Part shown: piece after piece, positions 1 to 10,111 of the stretch | Position numbering within the stretch: the first letter of the stretch is position 1 | How the letters are laid out: every line of letters begins with the position of its first letter | Assembly: GCA_023055505.1 (NCBI GenBank) | Contig: JALIRH010000001.1 | Span: 95,634,530 to 95,698,529 of the forward strand | Length of the DNA stretch: 64,000 nucleotides | Source: Callipepla californica brunnescens | Taxonomy: Eukaryota; Chordata; Aves; Galliformes; Odontophoridae | Direction of reading: 5' to 3' | Notes under the pieces: generated by a model | What the model saw: only the letters and a program-made list of their open reading frames with translations | The model's database searches: none | Told to the model about the DNA's origin: nothing | Made by a program: the position numbers and the translations under genes

Positions 1-640
1 CAGCTGCTGAAGGGGGAAGCTGCATTGTAGACCTCAAATTGTCTGTTATACTGTTGACCTCAGTAGGTTATAGTGGTGCAAATTGCATGCTTGGAAAGTT
101 GTGATAGATGGTTACATGCTCTTAAAGACAGATAGGCAGGGAAGGAGAGAAAGCAGGGTAGCCCTTTGTTTTAGGGATGGCCTTAACTGTATGGAGCTGG
201 ACAATGGTGATGAAAGGTTTGAGAGCCTCTGGGTAAGCTGGGGAAAGGATAATAAGGTTGATATTATAATAGAAATCTGCTATAGACCACCAAACAAGAA
301 AGAAGATGAAATGTTCTATAGACAACTAGAAGCTTCACAATTGCTAGCCCTTTTTCTAATGGGGGTCTTCAATTTACCATCTACTGGAAATACAATATAG
401 CAGCAAGGAAATACGCTAGGAGAATCCTGCAGTGTGTGAAGGACAACTTTCTGACGCAGGTGGTGAGGGAGTTAACATGGGGCAGTGCCCCACCTGTTGT
501 TTGCAAACAGCAAAGAGATCATGGGTGATGTGTTGGCTGCAGGTTGTCTCAGACAGAGCAATCACAGAATATTTCGATCTTTGGTGAAGGAGATGAGGAA
601 GGCTGCAACTTCATCAAGAGTTAAACCTTATATGACCAGT
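1..640 (+). mobile_element. CR1 LINE fragment A (ORF2 endonuclease region, decayed)
   Basis: Translation of the region near 83-400 gives an endonuclease-like block typical of CR1 ORF2: DGYMLLKTDRQGRRES, then ICYRPPNKKEDEMFYRQL, then LFLMGVFNLPS. After a frame change, 420-600 continues with DNFLTQVV and a PHLLFANSKEIMGDV block. Family knowledge: CR1 ORF2 starts with an apurinic-type endonuclease that nicks target DNA. Two catalytic positions look mutated: GDFN reads GVFN, and the SDH motif reads SNH. Frameshifts and stops break the frame. The fragment probably continues off the left edge of the window. There is no 3' tail, so its right end is a deletion, a later insertion or extreme decay. The CR1 assignment is firm; the exact right end is not. 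Confidence 0.8.
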
Positions 641-980
641 AGCAGGCCATCCCAATGTGCTGAAAATAGAGCTGGCAAGGTAGAAGACTCTGTTCTGCAG
701 CACAGTTGTAGAATCACAGTTCAGACTGTTGCTAGTCACAGTAGGTTTCCCTCCAACCCTGAGGGAGTAGCAATATTAAGCACCAGAAAGCCAGGCTGAT
801 AGCAAAGCCTTGTTGTTCTGTTGTTGGTTTTTTCGATTGTTTAGAAACAGAAATATTGAGATAAAAGCAGAATGACTCCTGTTCTTACCCCTGCCATCAG
901 AATAGTTCCAAAGAATGTTTGTCAATAAGGTTATGAGTGCTTTATATATAAAAATATTAACACAAATTTATATATGTAAA
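641..980. other. Unassigned spacer between two CR1 endonuclease blocks
   Basis: I recognise no gene or repeat family here. The sequence separates two homologous CR1 endonuclease segments that lie in the same orientation. It is AT-rich toward its right end and contains no CR1 octamer tail, so it is not an obvious junction of two complete insertions. Confidence 0.5.
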
Positions 981-1985
981 AAACTGGGAACAGTGCCCCA
1001 CCTCTTGTTTACAAGCAGGGAAGAACTTGTGGGTGATGTGATAGTTAGAGGTTTTTTCAGGCAGAACAATTTAAAAAATGTCATTTTTTTATCATTGGCA
1101 AAGGAGTCAAAGAAGGCTGGAACTTCTTCAAGAGGTCTGATCAGCTTGGCTGACCAGAGAACTTCATTTGGAATAGAATTATTAGTTCAGGAAGAAAGGG
1201 GAGGCAACATATGAGGCCACTGGCAATGTTGTCAAGCTGTGCAGGAAGAAAATTGTGAAGACTGATGTCCAACTGGAACTCAGTTTGTCTAGTGCAGTAA
1301 AAAAAAAAATATACAAAAAGCTTTTATGAATACATCAAAAGAAAAAGGAGGATTAAAGTGAATCTGCACCCTTTATTGGATGTGAGGGAAACCGTAATGA
1401 TGGAAGACAAGGATAAGGCTGAGTTACTTAATTTGTTTTATTCCTTCTGTCTTCTGCCAGTTGTTTTCAGGGTGCCTAGGCCACTGAGTTGGAAGACGGT
1501 GACAGAGAGCAAGATGAAGTGCCTATAATCCAGTGGGAAACTGTAGGTGACCTGCTATATCATCTAAATGTTCAGAAGACTATGGGATCAGACAGGAATC
1601 ATCCAAGAATAATTTGTAGTAGTCACGGCTGACTGTGGATGTCCCATCTGACTGGTTGCTGGTGAATGTGACTCCAATCCATAAGTAAGAATGAGGATCC
1701 AGAGAATTATAAGCCTGTCTATCAGTATGACCTTCGTCCTGAGGAAAGTTATTACATGCCATCACAAAGAACATATGGGGCAACTGAAGTAATCAGAAGA
1801 CGCGTGGATTTATCAATATCAGAACCTGCTCAGAGCCTGGACAGTTGAGCAGTTTTCTGGGTGAAGAACTCGCTGAATGGCTCACTTCAAAGAGACATCT
1901 GATAGATAGATAGCTGCTGATAGATCACTGGGGAGGCCAGTTTTGTTTAAAATTTTTATCAGTAATCTAGATGAAGGGATCACAT
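981..1985 (+). mobile_element. CR1 LINE fragment B, left part (endonuclease end to reverse transcriptase)
   Basis: Translation across several frames follows CR1 ORF2 in order. First comes the endonuclease end (PHLLFTSREELVGDV, 990-1050), then the connector with SSAVKKNIQKAF and RIKVNLHPLLDVRE (1280-1395). The start of the reverse transcriptase follows (QWETVGDLLYHLNVQKTMGSD, about 1530-1590, and EDPENYKPV, about 1695-1725). The fragment ends with LFKIFISNLDEGI (about 1945-1980), just before the catalytic aspartate box. The SDH endonuclease motif is lost (reads NNL). Stops and frameshifts show that it is dead. It is interrupted at 1986 by an LTR and resumes at 2560, so it predates that insertion. 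Confidence 0.82.
1981..1985 (+). repeat. Left target-site duplication of the solo LTR
   Basis: CACAT here pairs with CACGT at 2560-2564 on the other side of the LTR. The one difference is G to A in a CpG, the commonest decay step in methylated vertebrate DNA. Confidence 0.6.
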
Positions 1986-2187
1986 TGTCATGGTTTTATG
2001 ATTTTTGGTACTGGTATTCCACATCATAACATCATGTATTGCATTAAGAGTTAAAGAGCTAATACTCCAGCTCCATAGATCATTGATAATTCCAGGTATA
2101 CCTGTCTCAGAAGAGAAGAAGAACTACATTCCCCAGAGGACTTTGCGATGCTTTGTATTTTTACGTGTTTTCCGCTCAGAGGGAACA

Positions 2188-2196
2188 GATAAAAAC
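2188..2196 (+). promoter_or_regulatory. TATA-like box inside the LTR (putative U3 promoter)
   Basis: GATAAAAAC lies about 200 bp into the LTR, immediately upstream of its CpG-rich stretch. This is where an LTR promoter normally places its TATA element. Transcription would start roughly 25-30 bp downstream. This is positional inference; activity is unknown. Confidence 0.4.
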
Positions 2197-2393
2197 CCTC
2201 AGCGGTCACGGGACAGTCTCTTTCCTTCGGGATCGACTCAGCAGTGGGTGCTCGCTGCCGTATCGCCTTCAGCGTTAGCGTAAGGCCTTCGGTTTATCGG
2301 ACACTCTCTCTTGCTCATTTTATTTGATTCATTAGCCTCAATTCCAATTACATTGTATTATATTCTGTTATTTTGCTTTCTAATATCTTATTT

Positions 2394-2399
2394 AGTAAA
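2394..2399 (+). promoter_or_regulatory. AGTAAA poly(A)-signal variant in the LTR
   Basis: AGTAAA is a known weak variant of the AATAAA polyadenylation hexamer. It sits downstream of the TATA-like box and upstream of the pyrimidine-rich segment, as expected for the end of an R region. It is a short motif and could be chance. Confidence 0.3.
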
Positions 2400-2559
2400 T
2401 TAGCTTTCCTCCTCAGATCGTTGCCGCTGTTTTGTTTCTAGGCCCATCTCCCTTTTCCCTTTTCCCTTTTTCCTTGCCCTTTCCTGGGGCGTGGGTCCGT
2501 GGGTCCCCCGCACCAATCGTCACGGAACCGGGCCGATCCAGCCCGGTAAACCGTTGACA

Positions 2560-2564
2560 CACGT
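2560..2564 (+). repeat. Right target-site duplication of the solo LTR
   Basis: CACGT immediately follows the terminal TTGACA of the LTR and matches the left copy in four of five positions. It retains the CpG lost on the left. Confidence 0.6.
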
Positions 2565-2830
2565 GTGTACTCAGTAAGTTTAAAGACAAATCCAAGTTAG
2601 GTGGGACTATTGATGTGCTTGAGGGTAGGAAGACTTTGCAAGATATCTGAATCAGCCTGATCAATGGGCTGAGTCCAGTCACATGACATTCAGCAAGGCT
2701 AAGTGTATGTGGATCATAGCAGTCAAAGAATTAAAAATGTGCATCAGCACCCAAAGCCAAATTCAGAGTGAGACATAGCATAAAGTGGAAAGTGCTGTGG
2801 TGAAAACTCCCAAAGAGAGCAATTGTTTCT
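2560..2830 (+). mobile_element. CR1 LINE fragment B, right part
   Basis: This continues the copy interrupted by the LTR. The block read near 2565-2640 aligns with the CR1 stretch around the catalytic box: YSVSLKTNPS corresponds to the usual [10 protein letters not shown], followed by a DVLEGRKTLQ block. So the FADD aspartates of reverse-transcriptase motif C are gone. A further SKAKC block appears near 2690-2705, after which similarity fades. No 3' tail is visible, and the right boundary is uncertain. Confidence 0.7.
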
Positions 2831-5045
2831 GAATTAAACAAGGTGAGTAAAAGGGAGAAGTCCTGAACACTATAACAGCAAAACAGAAATCTCCCTATAC
2901 AACAACACTGATAAACATAAGCTATGTTAATACATTTTAATTTGTTTACTTTTTAATCTTATGTTTCATAGAAATTTTGATGGTAACTGAATTTCTGGTG
3001 ATTGTGATCCTATTTTCTTCATGGGGTACAGCTAGAAGAGAAACTGCAGTCTGTTGAATGGTAAATAAGCAGTCATTGTTTGTCAGATAATGATACATGA
3101 TCTTCAGTTATACAAACATTTCATATAACATTCATACTAATTGTGGAACTTCATGAAGTCCCTAATATTTTTTCTTTTTTGTCCTCCGGAAGCTGTAGAT
3201 AAGATTACAAAAGATGATTGCTCATTTTGAAACTTGGCTTAGGAAAAGGCAGAGAGAGTTTCATAAGAGGCAATCTATTTTTTTTTGCAAAATCGTGACG
3301 TACAAATTCATCTTTCTATGGTCTTAATGCAAGTATTGTTAATGTTCCTTTATCAGTTAATTGTATGCACTTAAAAATAGGGGAAAAAAAGCTAGACAAA
3401 ACCAACATCTTGGATTCTCAGTAGCTATCCCCAGTTTCTACCAGCTATAAAAGATTCTTCTTCTTGCTCATTCTTTATAATGTTTACATATCAATTGTTT
3501 CATGTATGACTTTTTAAAATATTTTTGTGTTGAGGTATTAACTTTTCTTCAGATAAAGAGGTATTGCTGAGTAAGTGTCCCCCAGTAGACTGCAATATCA
3601 TTATTATCTTTATTCTACCACCATGAGGAAAAAAAGCCTGACTAGATCAGCCTTCATTATGGTTATGGAAAGTACAATACCTCAGTGAAATTTAAATATG
3701 TTCATTTTACACTCATCCCCTCTCCCTGACCTAACTTTCTATAAAGTTAAATAAAACATTACTTGTCATTTCTGTCACAAAGTTTAATTTAGTTTAATTT
3801 TCCTTAGTCTTTTTTAGTTATTCAATGCTTGTGGACTGAACCTTTCCTTTACTAGAAATGTTTGCTTGCTGTTTTTTACTTTCGTGTTTTCCCAAACTTC
3901 TACTAGGGAGGAACAGACCTTCTTTTCTTGTGAGTGGTTTTGTCCTGATGCTTCACATCGCAGCTGCTGTATGCTGGTGGTCTCTGCTGCTTCTTCTCCC
4001 TCATTTGTTGTTGGTTTTTGGAGCTCTCCCAACAAACTGGGGAAAAGTTAAATGTCTATCCTGGTTTTTTTTTTCTTTTTATTATTTTGGTTTTAATCAC
4101 ATAATCATTGTTCAAACTGAGTACCTTACACATGAGTGAGAATGAACTTTAACATGAATGTATCTAATGCAGCATTCCAACTTGCATTTTTACAAGTATT
4201 TATAATTAGGTATAAACTAGTGTATTCCAAAAAAAAAAAAACAAAAAAAAAACCTTGCATTTCAGAAACAAATTTTTCTGAACCATGGATTCAGGTAGAA
4301 TAAGGAAATCAAACTCAAACTTGCATTAATTTGGGGTATGGTTTAGAGTTAGACTTTGAGGCAAAATTAAGTTTGGATTTCAGGCCTGCCTTCATGTGTA
4401 GCAGTGGCAAACTCACATACACTTTCTTCCTTCTTGGAGCACAATCTGATGAAAATATTTTGGTTTCATCCAAATTGGAGCTATAAAAGAGGGCCCTTCT
4501 AATTTTGGATTTGACCTGGGATCAAAGACACAGTGATGGGTATAAAACTGAGTGTTTACGTCTGATCCTTTCTCCCTTATATTTGAAAGATTTGGATACA
4601 GGGTTCTGGGTTTGGCCCATCTGCATCCAGGAACGATAGTGAACCTTGCCAGTGGCAAGGCAAGCCTCTCCTCTGCCTACTTCAATTCGAACAGAATATA
4701 TCCAGTAAATTCAAACCACTGAGAAACAGGAAATATTTTTAGTAAAGAAATAATAGACATAGAAATCCTACGCTGGATTTTTGTCTAGCACAAGGAAGCA
4801 TGTTACTGTCTGCATCATCATTTACAGAAAATGAAAGTAAGCTTACCATCACCTGAGTCTATCATAGAACTTTAATGGAACCAAATTGTCAACTCAAAGA
4901 CTATTAAAAATTGCAGCTGCTGACTGAGATGTGAATGCAGAAACTTTCTTCTCAGAAGTGAAGTGGTGAAAAAAATATGCAGGGACTCTCAATTTTTGAT
5001 GAATATTAAAGAAATACAAATGTTCATGTTTAAATTAAATGTTTA
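2831..5045. other. Non-coding stretch, no recognised feature
   Basis: The only notable items are an A-rich run (4229-4252) and chance open frames of under 100 codons without recognisable domains. I identify no exon, RNA gene or repeat family. Confidence 0.5.
4229..4252 (+). repeat. A-rich simple sequence
   Basis: A run of adenines is interrupted once by C. There is no upstream retrogene-like sequence or target duplication to suggest that it is a retroposed tail. Confidence 0.8.
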
Positions 5046-5888
5046 AATGACCTGGATGAGGGGATTGAGTGTACCCTCAGTAAGTTTGCGGATGACACCA
5101 AGTTGGGAGGATGTGTAGATCTGCCTGAGGGTAGGGAGGCCCTTCAGCAGGATCTGGATAGGCTGGACAGTTGGGCTGAGGTCAATGGGATGAGGTTCAA
5201 TACGGCCAAGTGCCAGGTCCTGCACTTTGGCCACAATAACCCCATGCAATGCTATAGGCTTGGGGCAGAATGGCTTGAGGAGTGTATAGAGGAAAAGGAC
5301 CTGGGGGTGTTAGTTGATGCTCGGCTCAGTATGAGCCGGCAGTGTGCCCAGGTGGCCAAGAAGGCCAATGGCATCCTGGCCTGTATTAGGAATAGTGTGG
5401 CCAGCAGGAGCAGGGAGGTGATCATCCCCCTGTACTCAGCTCTGGTGCGGCCGCACCTCGAGTACTGCGTTCAGTTTTGGGCCCCTCACTACAAGGGAGA
5501 CATCGAGGCCCTGGAGCGTGTTCAGAGAAGGGCAACAAAACTGGTGAGGGGTCTGGAGCACAAGTCTTACGAGGAGCGGCTGACGGAGCTGGGATTGTTT
5601 AGTTTGGGGAAAAGGAGGCTCAGAGGAGACCTCATTGCACTCTACCACTTCCTGAAGGGAGGCTGTGGTGAGGAGGGGGTCAGCCTCTTCTCCCAGGTAA
5701 CTAATGACAGGATGAGAGGGAATGGCCACATGTTGTGCCGGGGAAGATTTAGATTAGACTTGAGGAAAAATTTTTTCTCTGAGAGAGTGGTCCGGCACTG
5801 GAATGGCCTGCCTAGGGAGGTGGTTGAGGCACCATCCCTAGCACTGTTCAAGAAGCGTTTAGATGAGGTGCTGAGGGATTTGATTTAG
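5034..5888 (+). pseudogene. 5'-truncated CR1 ORF2: end of reverse transcriptase plus C-terminal domain
   Basis: One frame is open for 284 codons before a TAG stop; the first few codons lie in flanking DNA. In order it shows [20 protein letters not shown] with the intact FADD box (motif C, which binds catalytic metal in reverse transcriptase), [20 protein letters not shown], then the thumb-like block [19 protein letters not shown]. It closes with [20 protein letters not shown]1 ORF2 is normally around 900-1000 residues with an N-terminal endonuclease. Here the endonuclease and the reverse-transcriptase fingers and palm are absent, so no active enzyme is expected. There is no authentic start codon: the frame is open only because truncation was clean and decay is slight. 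It could be transcribed by read-through but is best treated as a relic. Confidence 0.9.
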
Positions 5889-5996
5889 TAGCTTGGTGGG
5901 TAGGGATGGTGGTGTGAGGATGGTTGGACTAGATGATCTTGTAGGTCCTTTCCAACCTAATGTATCTATGAATCTATGAATCTATGAATCTATGAA
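5046..5996 (+). mobile_element. CR1 LINE fragment C, 5'-truncated, best preserved copy
   Basis: This is a 951 bp CR1 3' end. It starts just upstream of the reverse-transcriptase motif C ([20 protein letters not shown]), runs through the thumb and C-terminal domain to a stop codon at 5886-5888, and continues into a 3' UTR of about 108 bp. It ends in four tandem ATCTATGA octamers (about 5963-5994), the variant tail that CR1 uses in place of poly(A). The abrupt 5' end is typical of incomplete target-primed reverse transcription. Lack of internal stops makes this the youngest-looking CR1 in the window. It is followed about 65 bp later by a long TTTC/TTCC array. Confidence 0.95.
5963..5994 (+). 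repeat. CR1 3'-terminal octamer tail (ATCTATGA)x4
   Basis: Four direct 8 bp units end the CR1 copy. Such octamers are the known 3' ends of CR1 elements and are thought to be recognised by the element's own reverse transcriptase when priming. Confidence 0.9.
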
Positions 5997-6062
5997 ATTA
6001 TTTAGTGAAACTTTCTAAACTGATCACCTATATAATGTTCTTTCAATCAAAAAGAAAATAAT

Positions 6063-6064
6063 TT

Positions 6065-6132
<68 letters not shown>

Positions 6133-6510
6133 TCCTTCCTTCCTTCCTTCCTTCCTTCCTTCCTTCCTTCCTTCCTTCCTTCCTTCCTTCCTTCCTTCCT
6201 TCCTTCCTTCCTTCCTTCCTTCCTTCCTTCCTTCCTTCCTTCCTTCCTTCCTTCCTTCCTTCCTTCCTTCCTTCCTTCCTTCCTTCCTTCCTTCCTTCCT
6301 TCCTTCCTTCCTTCCTTCCTTCCTTCCTTCCTTCCTTCCTTCCTTCCTTCCTTCCTTCCTTCCTTCCTTCCTTCCTTCCTTCCTTCCTTCCTTCCTTCCT
6401 TCCTTCCTTCCTTCCTTCCTTCCTTCCTTCCTTCCTTCCTTCCTTCCTTCCTTCCTTCCTTCCTTCCTTCCTTCCTTCCTTCCTTCCTTCCTTCCTTCCT
6501 TCCTTTCTTC

Positions 6511-6569
<59 letters not shown>

Positions 6570-6570
6570 T
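6063..6570 (+). repeat. Compound tetranucleotide microsatellite (TTTC)n-(TTCC)93-(TTTC)n
   Basis: Roughly 17 TTTC units (6063-6131) pass into an uninterrupted run of 93 TTCC units (6132-6503), then one mixed step, then TTTC again to 6570. The whole 508 bp is pure pyrimidine on the + strand. The lysine, arginine, glutamate and glycine frame that it creates on the minus strand (6024-6599) is a by-product and not a gene. Assembled length should be treated with caution, since such arrays collapse or expand in assemblies. Confidence 0.98.
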
Positions 6571-7884
6571 TTTTCCTTTAACTTATCTTTAACCACCATA
6601 ACTGTCCCAGTTTCTGATTCTGCTAGAAATGTATTTACCTTGCGCTCTACAGCATAGTGCTTGGCTTCTCTGTAGCTGGTTATATTTCACTCAATTTTAC
6701 TTTTTTAGTGCTATTACGATTCCACTTAAAAATATACATTTCCTAGGTTAAACTAAAGTTTTCAGTACACACTTTTCTGAGGTAGCTTGAGTCTGGAATG
6801 AAGTTTGTTCTTAAGGCCAGGAGTTGCCTGCAGTTCAAGCATTGGCTTGAGTTTAGAAGAAGGTTGAAGTGATTATATACAGAGGGACTTCAGTCTTGGT
6901 CTATAAGGCAATAAAGAAATACTGTATTTAATCTGATAGTGAGGCATCTTCACAGACTTGTACAAAGCTGAATGGTCTTCACAGTATTTTCCCTTATTTA
7001 CTGACTCACTGAAACTAGCTCTGGTCTCCCCACTTCAGACTGTTCACTATTACCAGGCATCCTAATGGCAGCCTGTCCATAACATCCTCCATGACCGCTG
7101 TGATCATACTGCATGTATGATTTCATTTCATAGCTCACAGTTATAGTTTTTCTCTCTGAGTACAAATTCTCAAAAGGACAATCTTATCTCTTCCCCATTC
7201 TCCTTTTATCTCCTTTGTCTCAGCTTCTTTCTCTGCTCTGGCCACAGGATTCCATTATAGTACTGAAATTACTTTTAATTGCATAAGAAGAAAGTTTGTT
7301 GCTTCTTTTCTCTTCACTCCACTGTCATAGGAGACAAAGCTATTGAGGAAGCAGGAGAGAAAATCTCCTTTCACTTCAGGCCTATGTCATTGCACGCTGG
7401 ACATGAAAATGGACTCTTGCTCATCCCCAGGATGTACAGCAATTATACTGTAAACTATTACAGTCACAGAGTGAAAACAAATAGAGATTTTAGTTAGTAA
7501 GTTAGTTCCCTGACAACATTCAACATAAATTTCTAATGGTAGATTCTTTGCATCAATCATAAGTATACAAGAATATTGCAAAGCAAAGATTATCAATTTT
7601 GTGGATAAATATGCCTATTTAAAAATTGGATTTAGGAGTGGAAGGAGGAGAGCGATCAGGCTTGCAGGAACAAATAATTTACCCCATGTGATCCTCAGAA
7701 GTCAATGCTGTTGTTTCTGTTATTTCCCCAAGAGACTAATCTTATATAAGAAGTTCAGAAATGTTAGTTTAAGTGCTGACACTGGAAAAATAAAAGACAC
7801 CTAAAAGCAGAGATTTCTGACAGAAAGTCATATACAAAGACACTAGCAAGTAGTGCAAGCAGATCTGTACAGAAAATGTTTTGT
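6571..7884. other. Non-coding stretch, no recognised feature
   Basis: AT-rich unique-looking sequence. Short open frames here have no recognisable domain and no convincing exon borders. Confidence 0.5.
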
Positions 7885-8228
7885 TTGAGAGGGGATATTG
7901 TCACTGTTTGTAAATATCTGAAGTGCGGGAGTTATGCAGATGGGGCAAGGCTTCTCTCAGAAATGTGCATCAACTAGACAAGGGGTACCAGGCAAAAACT
8001 GGAACACAGGAAGTTCTATACAAACATGAGTAATGATTTAATTACAGTGAGGATGACAGAGCATGGGAACAAGCTGCCCAGAGAGGTTGTAGAGTCTCCA
8101 TTTCTGGAGATATTCAAGACTCATCTGAAAGCTATCCTGGCACCTACTGTAGGGAGCCTGTTTTAGCAGGGGATTAGACTTGATTCCCAGAGGTTCTTTC
8201 CAATCCCTATGATTCTTTGATTCTGCAA
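7885..8228 (+). mobile_element. CR1 LINE fragment D, 3' end
   Basis: This is a short 5'-truncated CR1 copy. Translation gives the C-terminal ORF2 pattern (RGDIVTVCKYLK near 7890, HGNKLPREVVESPFLEIFKTHL near 8065-8130). A 3' UTR of the type 'GGGGATTAGACTTGATTCCC' follows, ending in TATGATTCTTTGATTCT octamer-like repeats. Several substitutions and frameshifts show that it is an old, dead copy. Confidence 0.88.
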
Positions 8229-10049
8229 TTATACAAATTTATAGCTCAGTGAAAGACATTTGGAAAGGTAGACAAACTAACATGATCTTAATGGTTAACT
8301 TCATGTAACAGATTTCCAGAATCCACTGGCAGCAGAATAGCCTTTGTGATGATGTGTCAAGAAAAGTTCCGGGCTGAAAAATGAATTTGGATTACTCTTT
8401 ATTATTCAGAAATTACCTAGTGTAGCACTGGAGCAATCGTTATTTCCATTTTTAAGACAACCCTTGTGTGAAAATATACAGAAAAAACAGATACTGAATT
8501 TTAATGAAAACAACCACTTTAGCTCCCAAACAAATTGAAATATTGTACTGAAAATCTTCCAACCCTAAACAGTGTTTCATGCTAAACATGAAATATGATA
8601 TAGATTGATTTTATAATTTCCTTGAGTTTTCAGGAATTTGATTCTGCAGTCTCTATCACAAGATTGTGCTGCAGTTACCTAACTGGGTAAGGATGGTACT
8701 TATGGGTTTGATTAAAACTAAAGAAACGCTTTAAAAATTAGAAGATAGATACATTATTATCAACTCCTACTTTTTGGTTTGTTAAAAAAATATATTCATT
8801 TATCAACATTTTTCTTGTGTAATACCCAGAGTGAAAATTCTTCAGATGATGTTGTCATTCTAGACCTTCACAATTCACCGTTTATATTAATTCACTTGCA
8901 TTGTAAATAACAGGTTTGAGAAGGGGAGAGAAAAAAACATCAACTTCCGGCTAATCTTGGGTGGTCTCTTTACCCATGTTAGATTCAGAACAGGTGACTT
9001 TTTAATTGTTTTCTTATGGCAAATCGTTAATTCCAGAGGTTTTTGTTTGGCTCATGTTAGTTTTCTAAGTTAATGGCTGTGTGACAACATGCTGAGTACA
9101 GGTGGCAAAAGGCAATGTTAAGTATGTATTATAGCCTGTGCAGAAAGCTGCTGGTGTAGATCAAATCACGCTCACCTTGATTCTATGGGTCCTCCCTGGG
9201 ATCTGCAGTTCAGAAAATGGAGAACCTCAACTTCTCCAGAGCGTACATCTTCAGTGGAAACAAGAGTACGGTAGGCAATCTAACACTGGAGTTCACTGTG
9301 GTTTTGTTTTCTTGAACATAATGAGATTTCCTTCAAGTGTACATTAACTACCTAGTGGCTGCATTCATCTAGTGAGTTGAGGGGAATTCTAGTGAAGAAT
9401 TGTGAAATTCTTCTTTATCACACAAGAAAGACACATATATATTCTGTCTTTCTCATTGCCATCCTGGATTCTCTGCTGTTTAGGCTCCAAATTGTCCATC
9501 CTAACAAAGACAACGACTAAAAGTGATCTGCAAAATTTAGTGGAAAGTAAACTACCCAATCAGACATAACCTGCATAGCTTCTGGCAAGCCAGTTCTGGC
9601 AAGAAATGAAACAGGGCAGAAGCAACAGCAAAATAATTAGAACCAGACAGCACTGACTGAACTAAACTATGGGACAAAAGCTACCCACAGAGTATCAGCT
9701 GTAGAAGGAGCGATTAACTTGGCCAGTAGGTCTGATACTTGCATACCTCCTTTTCTGTCACAGAAGGCAGATGGTTGTAATTAGCTGGTGTAGAGGAAAT
9801 ACCATCTGAAGCCCCTGTTTTCCGATTGGAATGACCTCTGCCCCAGTATGAAGACAGTTGGAATCATTTGCTCCGTTTTAGTTGGCTATTTCTACAATGG
9901 GGTGGGGGGGGCAATTTGTACAAATACAAGAGGATTTGCCAAGTATGTTTAAGCTACAGAACTGTGCTATACCACATGACAAACTGAGAGAGCATATAAG
10001 GCGTGTTGGAACTGAAATAAAACCCATGCTACTGTCAAATTTATCGTTA
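8229..10049. other. Non-coding stretch, no recognised feature
   Basis: No CR1 or LTR similarity seen. One 70-codon open frame (9138-9347) sits between a CAG and a weak GT site, but it shows no domain and was not called. Confidence 0.45.
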
Positions 10050-10062
10050 CTATATATATATG

Positions 10063-10107
<45 letters not shown>
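10050..10107. repeat. (TA)n dinucleotide repeat
   Basis: A short TATATATATATGTCTG lead is followed by about 20 TA units. It is self-complementary and can extrude a cruciform. It produces spurious isoleucine/tyrosine frames on both strands. Confidence 0.95.

Positions 10108-10111
<4 letters not shown>

Larger units (their letters stand above)
1986..2559 (+). mobile_element. Solo LTR of an endogenous retrovirus, nested in CR1
   Basis: The element begins TGTCATGG and ends TTGACA, so it carries the TG...CA termini and a 5 bp terminal inverted repeat (TGTCA/TGACA) typical of retroviral LTRs. It is flanked by CACAT on the left and CACGT on the right, a 5 bp target duplication with one mismatch. 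It interrupts the CR1 reverse-transcriptase frame exactly between DEGI and the TLSK-like block, which resumes at about 2566. The middle is GC- and CpG-rich compared with its surroundings. No gag, pol or env sequence adjoins it, so it is most simply a solo LTR left by recombination between two LTRs. Its length (574 bp) is normal for an avian LTR. I cannot name the family. The orientation is inferred from the TATA-like box preceding a poly(A)-like signal. Confidence 0.8.

Noticed and set aside
2413..2682. 89-codon minus-strand frame
   Set aside because: It lies across the LTR right end and the CR1 junction; a shadow of two transposons.
4481..4491. TATA-like sequence CTATAAAAGAG
   Set aside because: No downstream open frame, initiator or CpG-rich sequence. 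Such TATA-like strings are frequent in AT-rich DNA.
5436..5851. Two minus-strand frames (97 and 69 codons) inside CR1 copy C
   Set aside because: They are antisense shadows of the CR1 ORF2 frame on the plus strand.
6024..6599. 191-codon minus-strand frame rich in Lys, Arg, Glu and Gly
   Set aside because: It is the translation of the TTTC/TTCC array. The period-4 repeat gives a period-4 peptide in every open frame; there is no gene.
9138..9347. 70-codon open frame following a CAG, starting KAAGVDQI
   Set aside because: The opening resembles a reverse-transcriptase motif but the resemblance stops after eight residues. The downstream GT donor is weak, and the frame contains no further domain.
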